Shown here piece after piece: positions 18,321 through 27,672 of a stretch of DNA of 64,000 nt. The translations under genes were made by a program, and so were the position numbers. The notes beneath the pieces were generated by a model. The model was not told where the DNA came from and ran no database searches. It saw only the letters and a program-made list of their open reading frames with translations. The number at the start of each line of letters is the position of its first letter. Within the stretch, counting starts at the first letter, position 1. Where the stretch lies: positions 372,001 through 436,000 of the forward strand of contig CABJAB010000003.1 in assembly GCA_902363445.1 (NCBI GenBank), written 5' to 3'. This DNA is from Lachnospiraceae bacterium. Its GTDB lineage: Bacteria > Bacillota > Clostridia > Lachnospirales > Lachnospiraceae.

Positions 18321-20356
18321 ACCACCTGAAAACAGAAAACTCACCTTATCTGCTGCAGCATGCCGAAAATCCCGTGGACTGGTATCCCTGGGGAAAAGAA
18401 GCATTTCAAAAAGCCTCCGAAGAAGAAAAGCCCGTCTTCCTCAGCATTGGATATTCCACCTGCCACTGGTGCCATGTGATGGCACATGAATCCTTTGAAG
18501 ATGAAGAAGTAGCCGCAGTTTTGAACCGTGTTTTTATCTCCATAAAAGTGGACCGCGAGGAAAGGCCGGACGTGGATGCCGTTTATATGGAATTCTGCCA
18601 GGCCCTGACCGGCTCCGGCGGCTGGCCGCTCACCATATTGATGTCGCCGGATCAGCAGCCCTTTTACGCGGACACCTATCTTCCAAAGAATTCTCATTAT
18701 GGAAAAATGGGCCTCTTAGCGCTTTTGGAAGCTGTAGAAAACAGATGGAAAAATGACAGGTCCCGTCTTCTGAAGGCCGGTGACCAGATCACCGCATTTT
18801 TAAGGGACAACTCTGAAAGCAAGTCTGACGGGGCTTTGTCTAAGCCCGATCATCCGGAAAGGCTTACTGCCCAGGCCGCGGCGGAGCTTCATACGGCCTA
18901 TGACCCAAAATGGGGCGGCTTTGGGGAAGCGCCTAAGTTTCCCATCCCCCACAATCTTTTGTTTTTGATGCGTTATTCCAAACGTGTGAAAAATGACTGG
19001 TTTATGGAAATGGCAGAGAACACTCTCAGCAAAATGGTCCAGGGCGGACTCTTTGACCATATTGGAGGAGGCTTTTCCCGCTATTCCACAGACAGACAGT
19101 GGCTGGTACCTCATTTTGAAAAAATGCTGTACGACAACGCCCTCTTAGCCTTCAGTTATCTGGAAGCTTATTCCTTCACTCAAAAGACAAGATACGAAAC
19201 AGCCGTCCGCTGGATCTTCCGTTATATTTTTAGAGAGCTTACCGGCAGTCAGGGGGAATTTTTCTGCGGACAAGACGCGGACAGCGACGGAGTAGAGGGA
19301 AAATACTATGTCCTCACTCCTGATGAAGTTAATAAGGTACTTGGAGCGAAAAGCGGAGAAGCGTTCTGCTATAAGTACCATATATCGGACTCCGGAAACT
19401 TTGAGGGAAAAAGCATTCCCAATCTTACAGGAAACTCCGATTGGGAAGCTCAGCTCTCTCAGGACACCGAAGAAAAAGAAGCGTTGTATCAATACCGAAG
19501 GATCCGCTGCTGTCTCCATCTCGATGACAAGGTACTTACTGCATGGAATGGGCTCATGATCTTGGCATTAGTAAAAGGCTACTCCGTATTAGGAGATTCC
19601 TCCTATCTCCAGGCAGCCATTCAAGCAAAGAATTTTATAGAAAACAATCTGACCAATCGCTCCGGAGGTCTCTTTCTATCCTGGAGAAATGGAACAGCCT
19701 CTGTTCCCGGACAGCTGGGAGATTATGCGTGTTATCTATGCGGTCTGCTAGATTTATATGAAGCGACCTTCGAAACAGAGCTTCTGCTGCGCGCCGAGGA
19801 ACTGGCAGAAATCATGCAAAAACTCTTTGAAGATACCCGGAAAGGCGGCTATTATCTGTATGGGCATGACAGCGAGACACTTGTCCTCCGTCCCAAGGAA
19901 ACTTACGACGGCGCCCTGCCTTCTGGAAATTCCATGGCCGCTGTCGCCCTTAAGAAGCTGGCTCATTTAAGCGGAAAGGAAACCTTCCGAGCATCGGCCG
20001 AAAGGCAAATGCTCTTCATGCGGGCCCAGGCGAAAGAGCGCCCCTCCGGACACAGCATGTTTTTGCTGGCCCAGCTGGCGGAGGAGGGGACCGAGGCGGA
20101 TGTGATATGCGTCACAGCCGGCGCGGAAACCGGACATGCAGCAAAAGTACTTCGTGATTATAGAAACCGGCATCCGGAGCAAAATATCCATATACTCCTC
20201 AAAACACCGGAAAATGCAGAAAAACTGGCCGCCGCCGCTCCTTTTACTTCTGAATACCCGCTTCCATCGACGGGAACCTTATATTATATCTGTCAGAATG
20301 GTATATGTTCGGCGCCGGTACGTTCTCTGGAAGAAACAGAAAACAGAAATTATTGA
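18317..20356 (+). CDS. DUF255 thioredoxin-domain protein (YyaL/SPATA20 family)
   Basis: A 679-residue protein with an N-terminal DsbH-like thioredoxin fold. It carries the redox motif CHWC ([19 protein letters not shown], about 53-71) and a following six-hairpin glycosidase-like toroid. The family start [18 protein letters not shown] is intact and the length is normal. The cellular role of the family is poorly known; proposals include redox control or sugar epimerisation. It is translationally coupled to the tocopherol-cyclase-like gene (4-base overlap). It ends 100 bases before niaR. Confidence 0.9.
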   Translation: MNHLKTENSPYLLQHAENPVDWYPWGKEAFQKASEEEKPVFLSIGYSTCHWCHVMAHESFEDEEVAAVLNRVFISIKVDREERPDVDAVYMEFCQALTGSGGWPLTILMSPDQQPFYADTYLPKNSHYGKMGLLALLEAVENRWKNDRSRLLKAGDQITAFLRDNSESKSDGALSKPDHPERLTAQAAAELHTAYDPKWGGFGEAPKFPIPHNLLFLMRYSKRVKNDWFMEMAENTLSKMVQGGLFDHIGGGFSRYSTDRQWLVPHFEKMLYDNALLAFSYLEAYSFTQKTRYETAVRWIFRYIFRELTGSQGEFFCGQDADSDGVEGKYYVLTPDEVNKVLGAKSGEAFCYKYHISDSGNFEGKSIPNLTGNSDWEAQLSQDTEEKEALYQYRRIRCCLHLDDKVLTAWNGLMILALVKGYSVLGDSSYLQAAIQAKNFIENNLTNRSGGLFLSWRNGTASVPGQLGDYACYLCGLLDLYEATFETELLLRAEELAEIMQKLFEDTRKGGYYLYGHDSETLVLRPKETYDGALPSGNSMAAVALKKLAHLSGKETFRASAERQMLFMRAQAKERPSGHSMFLLAQLAEEGTEADVICVTAGAETGHAAKVLRDYRNRHPEQNIHILLKTPENAEKLAAAAPFTSEYPLPSTGTLYYICQNGICSAPVRSLEETENRNY

Positions 20357-20365
20357 GGAAATATC

Positions 20366-20395
20366 TTGTAAACAGGGCAAAAAGAATTGTATAAT
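20366..20395 (+). promoter_or_regulatory. promoter for niaR
   Basis: TTGTAA (20366-20371), spacer 18, TATAAT (20390-20395). A start near 20402 would lie immediately before the candidate operator. Confidence 0.65.
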
Positions 20396-20405
20396 AGGCA
20401 GTATA

Positions 20406-20416
20406 TACAGGTGACA
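20406..20416. promoter_or_regulatory. candidate NiaR operator (autoregulation)
   Basis: TACAGGTGACA starts about 4 bases after the predicted transcription start. It is the exact reverse complement of the site at 12707-12717 upstream of pncB. A repressor bound here would block its own transcription. Confidence 0.55.
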
Positions 20417-20455
20417 AGGCAGTATGTTAAAAAAGGGAAGAAAGGAAGAAACAGG

Positions 20456-20962
20456 ATGGATGGAAAACAGCGAAGACAGGAAATCCTTAAATGGATGAAG
20501 AATAGTGATGGGCCGGTTTCCGGAGAAAAGCTGGCAAAAGCCCTCGGTGTCAGCAGACAGGTAATCGTCCAGGACATCGCCCTCCTCCGGGCTGCTGACT
20601 ACGATATCCTGGCCACAAACCGCGGATATCTCTGCACCAGCCTCACAGAATACAGCAGAGTCTTTCACGTAAACCATAAAAACGAAGATATACTGGAAGA
20701 GCTGAACATCATCGTGGATTTCGGCGCGACCATCGTAGATGTATTTGTGGAGCACGAGCCCTACGGAGAGCTCCGTGCTCCACTGGACATACATACCAGG
20801 AGAGAAGCCCTGGAATTTGTAGGCAATATAAACAGTGGTAATTCAAGTCCTTTGATGACCATTACCTGCGGCGACCACTACCACACGGTCAAAGCAGATT
20901 CTGAAGTGACTTTAAATGAAATTGAAGCGGAATTACATAAGCATGGTTTTCTGAAAACTTGA
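20456..20962 (+). CDS. niaR: NiaR-type transcription repressor of NAD synthesis
   Basis: A 168-residue regulator. An HTH_11 domain (about 5-58, with VSGEKLAKALGVSRQVIVQD) is followed by the 3H domain (about 70-165). The three conserved histidine regions are seen in FHVNHKNED, LDIHTRREAL and GDHYHTVKA. The family senses nicotinate and represses NAD salvage and uptake genes. ATG 20456 is chosen for its GAAAGGAAG site, and the family start fits. Candidate operators at its own promoter and at pncB support the role. Confidence 0.93.
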   Translation: MDGKQRRQEILKWMKNSDGPVSGEKLAKALGVSRQVIVQDIALLRAADYDILATNRGYLCTSLTEYSRVFHVNHKNEDILEELNIIVDFGATIVDVFVEHEPYGELRAPLDIHTRREALEFVGNINSGNSSPLMTITCGDHYHTVKADSEVTLNEIEAELHKHGFLKT

Positions 20963-20988
20963 CTCTGGCCCAGACCGGCCCGTCTCTT

Positions 20989-23052
20989 TCAGACGACATT
21001 TTCCATCTCCCGGAATATCATGGAGCTCTCCGGCGGCATATCTACCGAAAGCATCCCGTCTTTCACCGGTATGGCCAGCCGGCCGCTGTTGTAGTTATTA
21101 TAAGCAGTCTGCATAATCCTGACCATAAATGTTTCCGGAGCTACGCCGATCTCCCAGACCGGAATCTGTACCTGCTGTTCTTTTTCACTGTTGTTCAGCA
21201 CGACTACCAACCGGTTATCTCCTTTAAACCGTCCATAGCATATCAGGTCCCTGCCGGCCAGAAGCGGCTTTATGGAACCCGTCTTAAGAGCCGGATTGCT
21301 CTTTCGTATCCTTGTCAGGTATTTGTGAAATTCAATCAGCTCCAAATCTTCCCGGCCCCAGGGATAGCCCCGTCGGTTATCCGGGTCGGTCCATCCGCAG
21401 AGCCCCGCTTCATCCCCATAATAGATCGTAGGAGCGCCCGGCCAGGTCATCTGAACCACCACGGCCATTCGGAGGACGCCTTTTTTTATGCCCGCTTCCG
21501 CTGCCTCCGGCCCCAGCGTCCCTGTGCGGCCTGCCGTTCGGTTGGTCCTCGTCAGAAATCGGGAGTGATCGTGGTTGGAAAGCTCATTCATCGCCACCTG
21601 AAGAGACTGCACATGGAAACGGCTCATCTGGCGGAGCATAATCTGGAAAAAGAGCTCTCCGTCTCCATAATACTCGTCATGGCGCTCGTCACTGTGCTTC
21701 TCCATCCCGGTCAGAAACCAGGTCAGAGGCTCCATAAACGCATCATAATTCATCACCGTGTCCCACTGATCTCCGTCCAGCCAGCTGCTGGGATCTCCAT
21801 AATGTTCCGCCAGAATAAGCGCATCCGGCTTTGCATCCTTGACCGCTTTTCTGAAATCTCTCCAGAACTGATGGTTGAACGCTTCGCTGTGGCCCAGGTC
21901 GGCCGCCACATCCAGCCGCCAGCCGTCCACGTTATAAGGAGGCGAAACCCACTTTCGTCCAATCTCCATGATATATTCATACAATTCTCTGGACTCTTCA
22001 TAATTCAGCTTCGGGAGCGTTTCATATCCCCACCAGCCGTCATAGTGGTTATTATACGGCCACTGTCCGCCGGTGAACTTAAAGAACTCCCGATACGGAC
22101 TGTCATAAGAAATATAGGCCCCCTTTTGATAGCCTTCCTGGTTTTCATAGATCCGCTCCCTGTCCATCCACTTATTATAAGATCCGCAGTGATTGAACAC
22201 GCCGTCCAGGATAACCTTCATTCCCTTCTCATGGGCCGCCTTAACCAGCTCCGCAAAAAACGCATTGCTCGCCTCCAGATTCACTTTATCCGTCACCCTG
22301 GTAATGTACCGCTCTGCTTCTCTGTTCTCTCCGCCAGCGCTTACGGACTTATCCGTATCGTTTACGATCATTCCAAAGTGAGGGTCTATATAATCGTAAT
22401 CCTGTATGTCATATTTATGATTCGAGGGCGACACAAACAAAGGGTTAAAGTAAATCGCCTCTACTCCCAGCCCTTTAATATAATCCAGCTTCTCCAGGAC
22501 ACCCTGCAGGTCTCCCCCATAAAAGCTATTCACATCCAGAGACTCCGGATACTGGTACCAATTCTCCACATGATGGACCGGCTGGTCATTCACATAAACA
22601 TACTCTCCGTCCCTGGTATCATTTTTACTGCTTCCATTCCGGAACCTGTCCACGAATATCTGATACATAATGGCTCCCTTGGCCCAGTCAGGAGTAGAAA
22701 AACCCGGAGCGACCCGGAAAGCGAATTCCCATCCCGGCGCATCCGATACTCCGGTCTTATTATACCAGCAGGTTTCTGTATCCTTTACAACACGGAAGCA
22801 ATAAGCAAAATGAGCTTCTGACAATCGTATCCGTGTTTCATAATAGTCAAATACTTCATCTCTCTCAGCAAGAATCAGTTTGATCTCATTCAGGCTCTCC
22901 GCCTCCAGCAGACAGACAGAATCTACGTCCCCTGCCGCCGTCCTGAACCGTATAAACACTTCATCTCCGGCCTCCGGTTCCATCGGACATCGGTATTCCG
23001 CCGTTTCATCACTAAAAAGAGCCTGTTTGTTTATCCCATCAGTACGGTGCAT
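20989..23052 (-). CDS. GH13 alpha-glycosidase (neopullulanase / maltodextrin type)
   Basis: A 687-residue cytoplasmic-looking enzyme with no signal peptide. An N-terminal CBM34-like beta domain (1-130) is followed by a (beta/alpha)8 barrel. The four GH13 regions are present: DGVFNHCG, GWRLDVAADLG (nucleophile Asp near 380), LILAEHYGD (acid/base Glu near 413) and LSNHDHSR. This suits hydrolysis of maltodextrin, cyclodextrin or pullulan. ATG 23050-23052 has AAGGAG upstream, and the longer frame to 23178 runs through the promoter. Convergent with niaR, 26 bases apart. Substrate within the family is inferred. Confidence 0.92.
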   Translation of the reverse strand: MHRTDGINKQALFSDETAEYRCPMEPEAGDEVFIRFRTAAGDVDSVCLLEAESLNEIKLILAERDEVFDYYETRIRLSEAHFAYCFRVVKDTETCWYNKTGVSDAPGWEFAFRVAPGFSTPDWAKGAIMYQIFVDRFRNGSSKNDTRDGEYVYVNDQPVHHVENWYQYPESLDVNSFYGGDLQGVLEKLDYIKGLGVEAIYFNPLFVSPSNHKYDIQDYDYIDPHFGMIVNDTDKSVSAGGENREAERYITRVTDKVNLEASNAFFAELVKAAHEKGMKVILDGVFNHCGSYNKWMDRERIYENQEGYQKGAYISYDSPYREFFKFTGGQWPYNNHYDGWWGYETLPKLNYEESRELYEYIMEIGRKWVSPPYNVDGWRLDVAADLGHSEAFNHQFWRDFRKAVKDAKPDALILAEHYGDPSSWLDGDQWDTVMNYDAFMEPLTWFLTGMEKHSDERHDEYYGDGELFFQIMLRQMSRFHVQSLQVAMNELSNHDHSRFLTRTNRTAGRTGTLGPEAAEAGIKKGVLRMAVVVQMTWPGAPTIYYGDEAGLCGWTDPDNRRGYPWGREDLELIEFHKYLTRIRKSNPALKTGSIKPLLAGRDLICYGRFKGDNRLVVVLNNSEKEQQVQIPVWEIGVAPETFMVRIMQTAYNNYNSGRLAIPVKDGMLSVDMPPESSMIFREMENVV

Positions 23053-23116
23053 ACAAACACTCCTTATCTCCCTGATTTCAAACGCAAACAGGTGGATAAA
23101 AGTCCACCTTAATATC

Positions 23117-23145
23117 ATTCTATACCAAAATACCTTTTTACACAA
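23117..23145 (-). promoter_or_regulatory. sigma-A promoter for the glycosidase gene
   Basis: Minus strand TTGTGT (23140-23145), spacer 17, TAGAAT (23117-23122), about 65 bases upstream of the start. Confidence 0.65.
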
Positions 23146-23196
23146 CCTGACATTTCCGATAAACCGGCCATTTTCCACAAATTGCCAATAGACGGT

Positions 23197-23229
23197 AAAA
23201 AGGACAGCCTTTTAAGTGCTGTCCTTTTT
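23197..23229. terminator. strong bidirectional terminator at the end of the tilS-hpt-ftsH region
   Basis: Perfect 12-base arms AAAAAGGACAGC (23197-23208) and GCTGTCCTTTTT (23218-23229) with a 9-base loop. A/T runs lie on both sides. It would also end the candidate small RNA. Confidence 0.9.
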
Positions 23230-23299
23230 AGGAGAAGGTATTTCTTTCTTATGGGGTGTAGCAAAACTATATAAAAATGTATTGGGGGGGGGTTTTACG
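23197..23299 (-). ncRNA. candidate C-rich small RNA downstream of ftsH
   Basis: The region between the ftsH stop and the terminator has no start codon with a ribosome site on the minus strand. It does have its own extended -10 (TGCTATAAT, 23306-23314). A transcript starting near 23299 would be about 100 bases. It would carry nine consecutive C residues (G9 on the plus strand at 23284-23292), an ACACCCC tract, and end in the perfect terminator hairpin. Unpaired C-rich stretches in Firmicutes small RNAs can pair with Shine-Dalgarno sequences. No known RNA family was recognised. The alternative is simply a long ftsH 3' untranslated region. Confidence 0.4.
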
Positions 23300-23305
23300 T
23301 TTTTT

Positions 23306-23326
23306 ATTATAGCATCGTGCAACGAT
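23306..23326 (-). promoter_or_regulatory. extended -10 promoter with overlapping dyad downstream of ftsH
   Basis: Minus strand TATAAT at 23306-23311 preceded by TGC. A 13-base inverted repeat ATCGT-GCA-ACGAT (23314-23326) lies just upstream in the -10/-35 spacer, where a repressor could sit. No good -35 is seen. Confidence 0.45.
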
Positions 23327-23479
23327 TAAGTGTGCACAAAGTTTCCATGATTTGAAAAATAGTTTTAGCAATTTTAACGGCGTATGATTTTAGTCTTTCG
23401 CCGTCTGCTATCAAATTTCATAAAAGCCCTGCGATTTTCCCCTCATTTTTTATGATACCGATTTCACATCCCTGATTTT

Positions 23480-25291
23480 CTATGCGAACAAAGCCTCAAA
23501 CTCTTCACGTCCAATCTTTTCCTTGGTCAGCAAAAGCTCTGCGCTCTTGTGGAGAATATCCTCATGCTCTTTCAAAAGGCTCCTTGCCCTGGCGTAGGAA
23601 TGGTCCACGATCCGTTTCACTTCCTCATCGATCGTGGAAGCAATCTCTTCTCCGTAGCTCCTCGTGTGGGCTAGATCCCGTCCAATAAATACCTGGTCAT
23701 CGTCGCTTCCGTAACAGATCATACCGATTCTCTCAGACATACCATATTTTGTGACCATATCCCGGGCAATCTCCGTGGCCCGCTTGATATCCTGAGAAGC
23801 GCCGGTGGTGATATCATCGAAGATCAATTCCTCCGCAATCCTGCCACCCAGACTGACTTCGATCTCCTGGAACATCCTGCCTCTGGTATTGAACATCTCA
23901 TCCTGCTCCGGAAGAGGCATTGTATAACCGGCAGCGCCGACGCCGGTGGGGATGATGGATACCGTATGAACAGGTCCCACATCCGGAAGCAGATGGAACA
24001 AAATGGCATGGCCGCTCTCGTGATAGGCCGTTATCCTCCTGTCCTTCTCGGATATCACCTTGCTCTTTTTCTCCGCTCCAATCCCTACTTTTACAAAGGA
24101 ACGTTCGATATCCCTCTGGTTCAGGTACTCTCTGTTTTCCTTCGCCGCCAGTATGGCAGCTTCATTCATCAGATTCTCCAGATCCGCTCCGGTAAATCCA
24201 GCCGTCGTCTGGGCGACCTTCTTAAGATCCACATCTTCCGATAACGGCTTTTCTTTGGCATGGACCTGCAGAATCTCTTCACGGCCTTTCACATCAGGCC
24301 TTCCCACCGCAACTTTTCTGTCAAAACGGCCGGGACGCAGGATGGCGGGGTCCAGGATGTCCACCCGGTTGGTAGCCGCCATCACAATAATCCCTTCATT
24401 GACGCCGAAGCCGTCCATCTCCACAAGCAGCTGGTTCAGGGTCTGCTCTCTCTCATCATGGCCGCCGCCCATACCGGTTCCTCTCCGCCTGGCCACCGCA
24501 TCAATCTCATCAATAAATACGATACAGGGAGCGCTTCTCTTCGCGTCCTCAAACAGATCACGGACACGGGACGCGCCAACGCCCACGAACATCTCAACGA
24601 AATCCGAGCCGGAAATACTGAAAAACGGGACGCCCGCCTCTCCTGCCACTGCCTTTGCCAGCAGAGTCTTGCCGGTTCCTGGAGGTCCCACCAAGATCAC
24701 GCCCTTCGGGATCCTGGCTCCTACCTTCATATATTTTCCAGGACTTTTCAAAAAATCCACGATCTCCGCCAGATCCTCTTTTTCTTCATCAAGGCCGGCC
24801 ACCTTTTTAAAATTGATGCCCTGGCCGTCCCTGGCCACCTTCGCCCGGCTCTTGCCGAAATTCATCATCTTCTGGTTGCCGCCCCCGGACATGGAGCGGT
24901 TCAGAATCATCATGACCAGCATCGCCACGATCAGCATCCCGATGATGATCGGCAGTACGATCGTGAAAAAGGTATCTTCCTCCGGCATGCTGTCCATCAG
25001 GACTTCGATATCACCGTCCAGGAGAAGCTCCTTGACCTCTTTGATATCCTCCACATTCCAGGTCCTCGGCGAGCTGCCGTTATTAAAGAACAGCTTGACC
25101 GATCCCGTAGGCACTTCCTTGTTGGGATAAATCTCCGCCTTTGTCACATTTCCAATCTCTACCTGCTCTACAAACTCCTGATAGGACCACACGTCCCCTT
25201 TGAGCAAATCTTTGCGAATCCACATGAATGCCAGGATGATCACGGCCACTACCGCCAGATAGAACCCCAGCCCGCTTTTCTGCTTCTGCAA
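23480..25291 (-). CDS. ftsH: ATP-dependent membrane zinc metalloprotease FtsH
   Basis: Degrades damaged or regulatory membrane and cytosolic proteins. The protein has 603 residues. Two N-terminal membrane helices lie at about 8-25 and 107-129 with an extracytoplasmic domain between them. The AAA module has Walker [20 protein letters not shown], Walker [12 protein letters not shown] and the arginine-finger region RPGRFDR. The zinc motif HESGH lies near residue 425. The start appears to be TTG (25289-25291) with GAAGGAGG 8 bases upstream. Last gene of tilS-hpt-ftsH, 15 bases after hpt, an order conserved from Bacillus. Confidence 0.97.
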   Translation of the reverse strand: MQKQKSGLGFYLAVVAVIILAFMWIRKDLLKGDVWSYQEFVEQVEIGNVTKAEIYPNKEVPTGSVKLFFNNGSSPRTWNVEDIKEVKELLLDGDIEVLMDSMPEEDTFFTIVLPIIIGMLIVAMLVMMILNRSMSGGGNQKMMNFGKSRAKVARDGQGINFKKVAGLDEEKEDLAEIVDFLKSPGKYMKVGARIPKGVILVGPPGTGKTLLAKAVAGEAGVPFFSISGSDFVEMFVGVGASRVRDLFEDAKRSAPCIVFIDEIDAVARRRGTGMGGGHDEREQTLNQLLVEMDGFGVNEGIIVMAATNRVDILDPAILRPGRFDRKVAVGRPDVKGREEILQVHAKEKPLSEDVDLKKVAQTTAGFTGADLENLMNEAAILAAKENREYLNQRDIERSFVKVGIGAEKKSKVISEKDRRITAYHESGHAILFHLLPDVGPVHTVSIIPTGVGAAGYTMPLPEQDEMFNTRGRMFQEIEVSLGGRIAEELIFDDITTGASQDIKRATEIARDMVTKYGMSERIGMICYGSDDDQVFIGRDLAHTRSYGEEIASTIDEEVKRIVDHSYARARSLLKEHEDILHKSAELLLTKEKIGREEFEALFA

Positions 25292-25306
25292 TCCAAAAGC
25301 CTCCTT

Positions 25307-25831
25307 CTATAACTCTACCACTCCAATGTATGGCAGATTTCTGTATTTCTGGTCATGATCCAGCCCATATCCGACTACAAATTCATCGGGGATGCTGAAA
25401 CAGGTATAGTCTACCTGGACCTCCTTCTTCACCCGCCTGGAGGGCTTGTCAAGAAGGGTACAAATTCTGATATCCGCAGGGTTCCTCTGCTTCAGTATCT
25501 CGATCAGATAGCTGAGAGTCCTGCCGGAATCAATGATATCCTCCACGATCAGTACATGTTTCCCGGCCAAGGGCTCATCCAAATCCTTGACAATCTTCAC
25601 CACGCCGCTGGATTCGGTACCTGAGCCATAGCTGGAGACCGACATAAAATCAAGAGATACCGGAACTGAGATCCGTTTGGCCAGCTCACATGTGAAAAAC
25701 ACCCCGCCCTTCAGCACACATATGAGGTGGACGGACTTTCCCGCATAATCCTCGCTGATCCTTTTTCCGATCTCTTTTACCTTCTCATCCACTTCCTGTT
25801 CAGGAATCAATACCCTGATTTTATCTTCCAT
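25307..25831 (-). CDS. hpt: hypoxanthine phosphoribosyltransferase
   Basis: Purine salvage enzyme forming IMP or GMP from the base and PRPP. The protein has 174 residues. The PRPP loop VLIVEDIIDSGRTLSYL is intact, with LKGGVFF and the C-terminal YGLDHDQKYRNLPYIG segment typical of Hpt. In Bacillus the tilS-hprT pair is conserved and the two proteins affect ftsH expression. Here the same three genes are in order with small gaps (27 and 15 bases). Confidence 0.97.
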   Translation of the reverse strand: MEDKIRVLIPEQEVDEKVKEIGKRISEDYAGKSVHLICVLKGGVFFTCELAKRISVPVSLDFMSVSSYGSGTESSGVVKIVKDLDEPLAGKHVLIVEDIIDSGRTLSYLIEILKQRNPADIRICTLLDKPSRRVKKEVQVDYTCFSIPDEFVVGYGLDHDQKYRNLPYIGVVEL

Positions 25832-25858
25832 ATCGAGTATCCTCTTTTCTTTTGAATT

Positions 25859-27340
25859 TTAATCCATTTCTTTCCTATTTTTTCTGACGGTCACCACAAG
25901 TATCTGTTTTGTCTCCTCTGTCACTTTATAAGCCTCGCTGATGCGCCCGCCTATGATCCAGAGCACATGGCTTCCATCCGCCAGAATCGGGATCCTCCCC
26001 CGTTTGCCGGAAGGAATCTTTTCATTTATCATATACGCCTTTACTGTCTGTCTTCCGCCGTCCGGAAAAGCCTGAAAATAGTCTCCCGGACATCTGCCTC
26101 TCAGACAAAGACTGTCTCTTATTTTATCATAATCAAACCATTTCGTATACCTATTTTCCGGAATTTTTTCGTCCCCCTCCCGGGGAAATTTCCAATAATG
26201 TACGTAGAATCCAAACAATTCACAGAACTGCTCTTTTTCAGCCGGTCTTAAAAAAAATCCTCGCCCAGAGCTCCTCTCCGGCCCGTCCTCATTCTCTCCC
26301 GCCGTTTCCTGCTTGCTCCGACGTCCTATCCACAGTTCGTCATACCTTTTCTCCGCTGTAAAGCCTCCCGGCAGATGCACATACCGCCCGGACTGTTTCT
26401 CCAGCAGTTCTAATATGCTGTCCGTATGCCGCTTCGTGATGTCTTTAAGGCTTCCCGCCAGGCTCTCCATGACCTGCCTCAGCACATAACCGGCCTGAAC
26501 AGGCTCCAGCCCTTTGAGCTCCGCGGAGGGTATCCGAATATAGACACCGTTTCCCGCCCGGCCCATATCAAGATCATGCCGGCAGTACTTTTGGATCCAT
26601 TCTCTGGCTATATTTGTCATCCATTTATCCAGCTCTCCTATCATGCCGGCCGCCTGAACGATATGGAGCACCGCTTCCTGATTCACCAGCTCCGCCTGAG
26701 GGAGAATCTGGCGCCGTATGCGGTTCCTGCTGTAATCCTCCGACATATTGGTGCTGTCCTGGCAGTATGCAATCTGTTTCGTTTCCAGGTAGCCCTCTAT
26801 TTCCCTCCGTGAAACGAAAAGAAGCGGACGCACCAGTACCTCCCGGCCTCCCCCATCGTCTCCCGGCATCGGTCCTTTAACGGCCACTCCGGCCAGGCCT
26901 TTGAACCCGCTCCCGCGGAACAAATGGAACAGTACAGTCTCTGCGTTGTCATTCCTATTGTGCGCCACGGCCATCCGGTCCCCGTTCCATTCTTTAAGCG
27001 CCTCCGCGAAACATTCATATCGGATCAGCCTGCCCGCCTCTTCCAACGAGAGCCCCTTTTCTTTGGCGGCTGCCGGCACATCCCGGTAAAAGACCCTGCA
27101 CGGAATCTCTCTTTCTCTGCAGAAAAGACGGACATATTCCGCATCTCTTTCCGCTTCTTCTCCGCGGATCCCATGATGAACGTGAACGGCTGCCAGCCGG
27201 ATACCCAGCTGCTCCCTAAGCTCCGAAAGCACAGAAAGAAGGCAGATGGAGTCTGCCCCGCCGGAAACACCGGCCACGACCAGCTCACCTGCCCGCATCA
27301 AATCTTCTGTTTTTATGACGCCCAATACTTCCTGAAGCAT
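25859..27340 (-). CDS. tilS: tRNA(Ile)-lysidine synthetase
   Basis: Modifies C34 of the CAU-anticodon isoleucine tRNA to lysidine with ATP and lysine. The protein has 493 residues. The PP-loop motif SGGADS lies near residues 26-31. The N-terminal ATPase is followed by the TilS substrate-binding and C-terminal domains. GAGGACTTAAG precedes ATG. Its own promoter lies upstream at 27427-27455. Confidence 0.95.
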   Translation of the reverse strand: MLQEVLGVIKTEDLMRAGELVVAGVSGGADSICLLSVLSELREQLGIRLAAVHVHHGIRGEEAERDAEYVRLFCREREIPCRVFYRDVPAAAKEKGLSLEEAGRLIRYECFAEALKEWNGDRMAVAHNRNDNAETVLFHLFRGSGFKGLAGVAVKGPMPGDDGGGREVLVRPLLFVSRREIEGYLETKQIAYCQDSTNMSEDYSRNRIRRQILPQAELVNQEAVLHIVQAAGMIGELDKWMTNIAREWIQKYCRHDLDMGRAGNGVYIRIPSAELKGLEPVQAGYVLRQVMESLAGSLKDITKRHTDSILELLEKQSGRYVHLPGGFTAEKRYDELWIGRRSKQETAGENEDGPERSSGRGFFLRPAEKEQFCELFGFYVHYWKFPREGDEKIPENRYTKWFDYDKIRDSLCLRGRCPGDYFQAFPDGGRQTVKAYMINEKIPSGKRGRIPILADGSHVLWIIGGRISEAYKVTEETKQILVVTVRKNRKEMD

Positions 27341-27426
27341 CTTAAGTCCTCATAATCCTACCGACGGAACCCCGTTCCTTCGTATCCCGCTCCAAACGAT
27401 CCGTTTCCCAATTCCTGTTAATTAAT

Positions 27427-27455
27427 ACTATACTGGAATTCGGAGGCGAAATCAA
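27427..27455 (-). promoter_or_regulatory. sigma-A promoter for tilS-hpt-ftsH
   Basis: Minus strand TTGATT (27450-27455), spacer 17, TATAGT (27427-27432). It lies between tilS and repeat copy A. Confidence 0.65.
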
Positions 27456-27468
27456 GTGTATGCCTATA

Positions 27469-27672
27469 CCTTTAAATACCTTTCAAACAAACTTTCTTAA
27501 TCTGGTTTATAAAGCAAGAGGAAATCCGATCCTTCCTCTCGCTCTTTCTTCCGCAACGAAATAAGCGCTCATTTGTTTTGAAAGTCATTGGGACGGTCCA
27601 GAACTTCTGCCGGTGACTAACTGGAGCTTAATCGGAACTAATTAAAAATGATTCCAAAAAGTATTTTGTATC
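27469..27672 (+). repeat. interspersed repeat, copy A (compact, 204 bases)
   Basis: Matches both outer arms and the middle of copy B (56265-56909) but lacks its two internal modules. The left arm CCTTTAAATACC...GGAAATCCGAT is followed directly by the mid segment (CTTTCTTCCGCAACGAAATA...GACGGTCCA). The right arm GAACTTCTGCCGGTG...ATGATTCCAAAAAGTATTT follows. The right end touches the stop codon of spoIIE. No open reading frame is shared among copies. This repeat and the tilS promoter fill the gap between tilS and spoIIE. Confidence 0.8.

Noticed and set aside
20959..22821. 620-codon open frame on the plus strand
   Set aside because: It lies wholly antisense to the GH13 glycosidase, whose catalytic motifs are intact. 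Composition is rich in Arg, His and Pro as expected for a shadow frame, and no domain is recognisable.
23284..23292. G9 tract as a phase-variable coding switch
   Set aside because: It lies in no plausible coding frame on either strand. Length variation could only affect an RNA or promoter spacing.
24060..25130. 356-codon open frame on the plus strand (and a second at 24260-25312)
   Set aside because: Both are antisense to ftsH in two different frames, so at most shadows of its codon bias.
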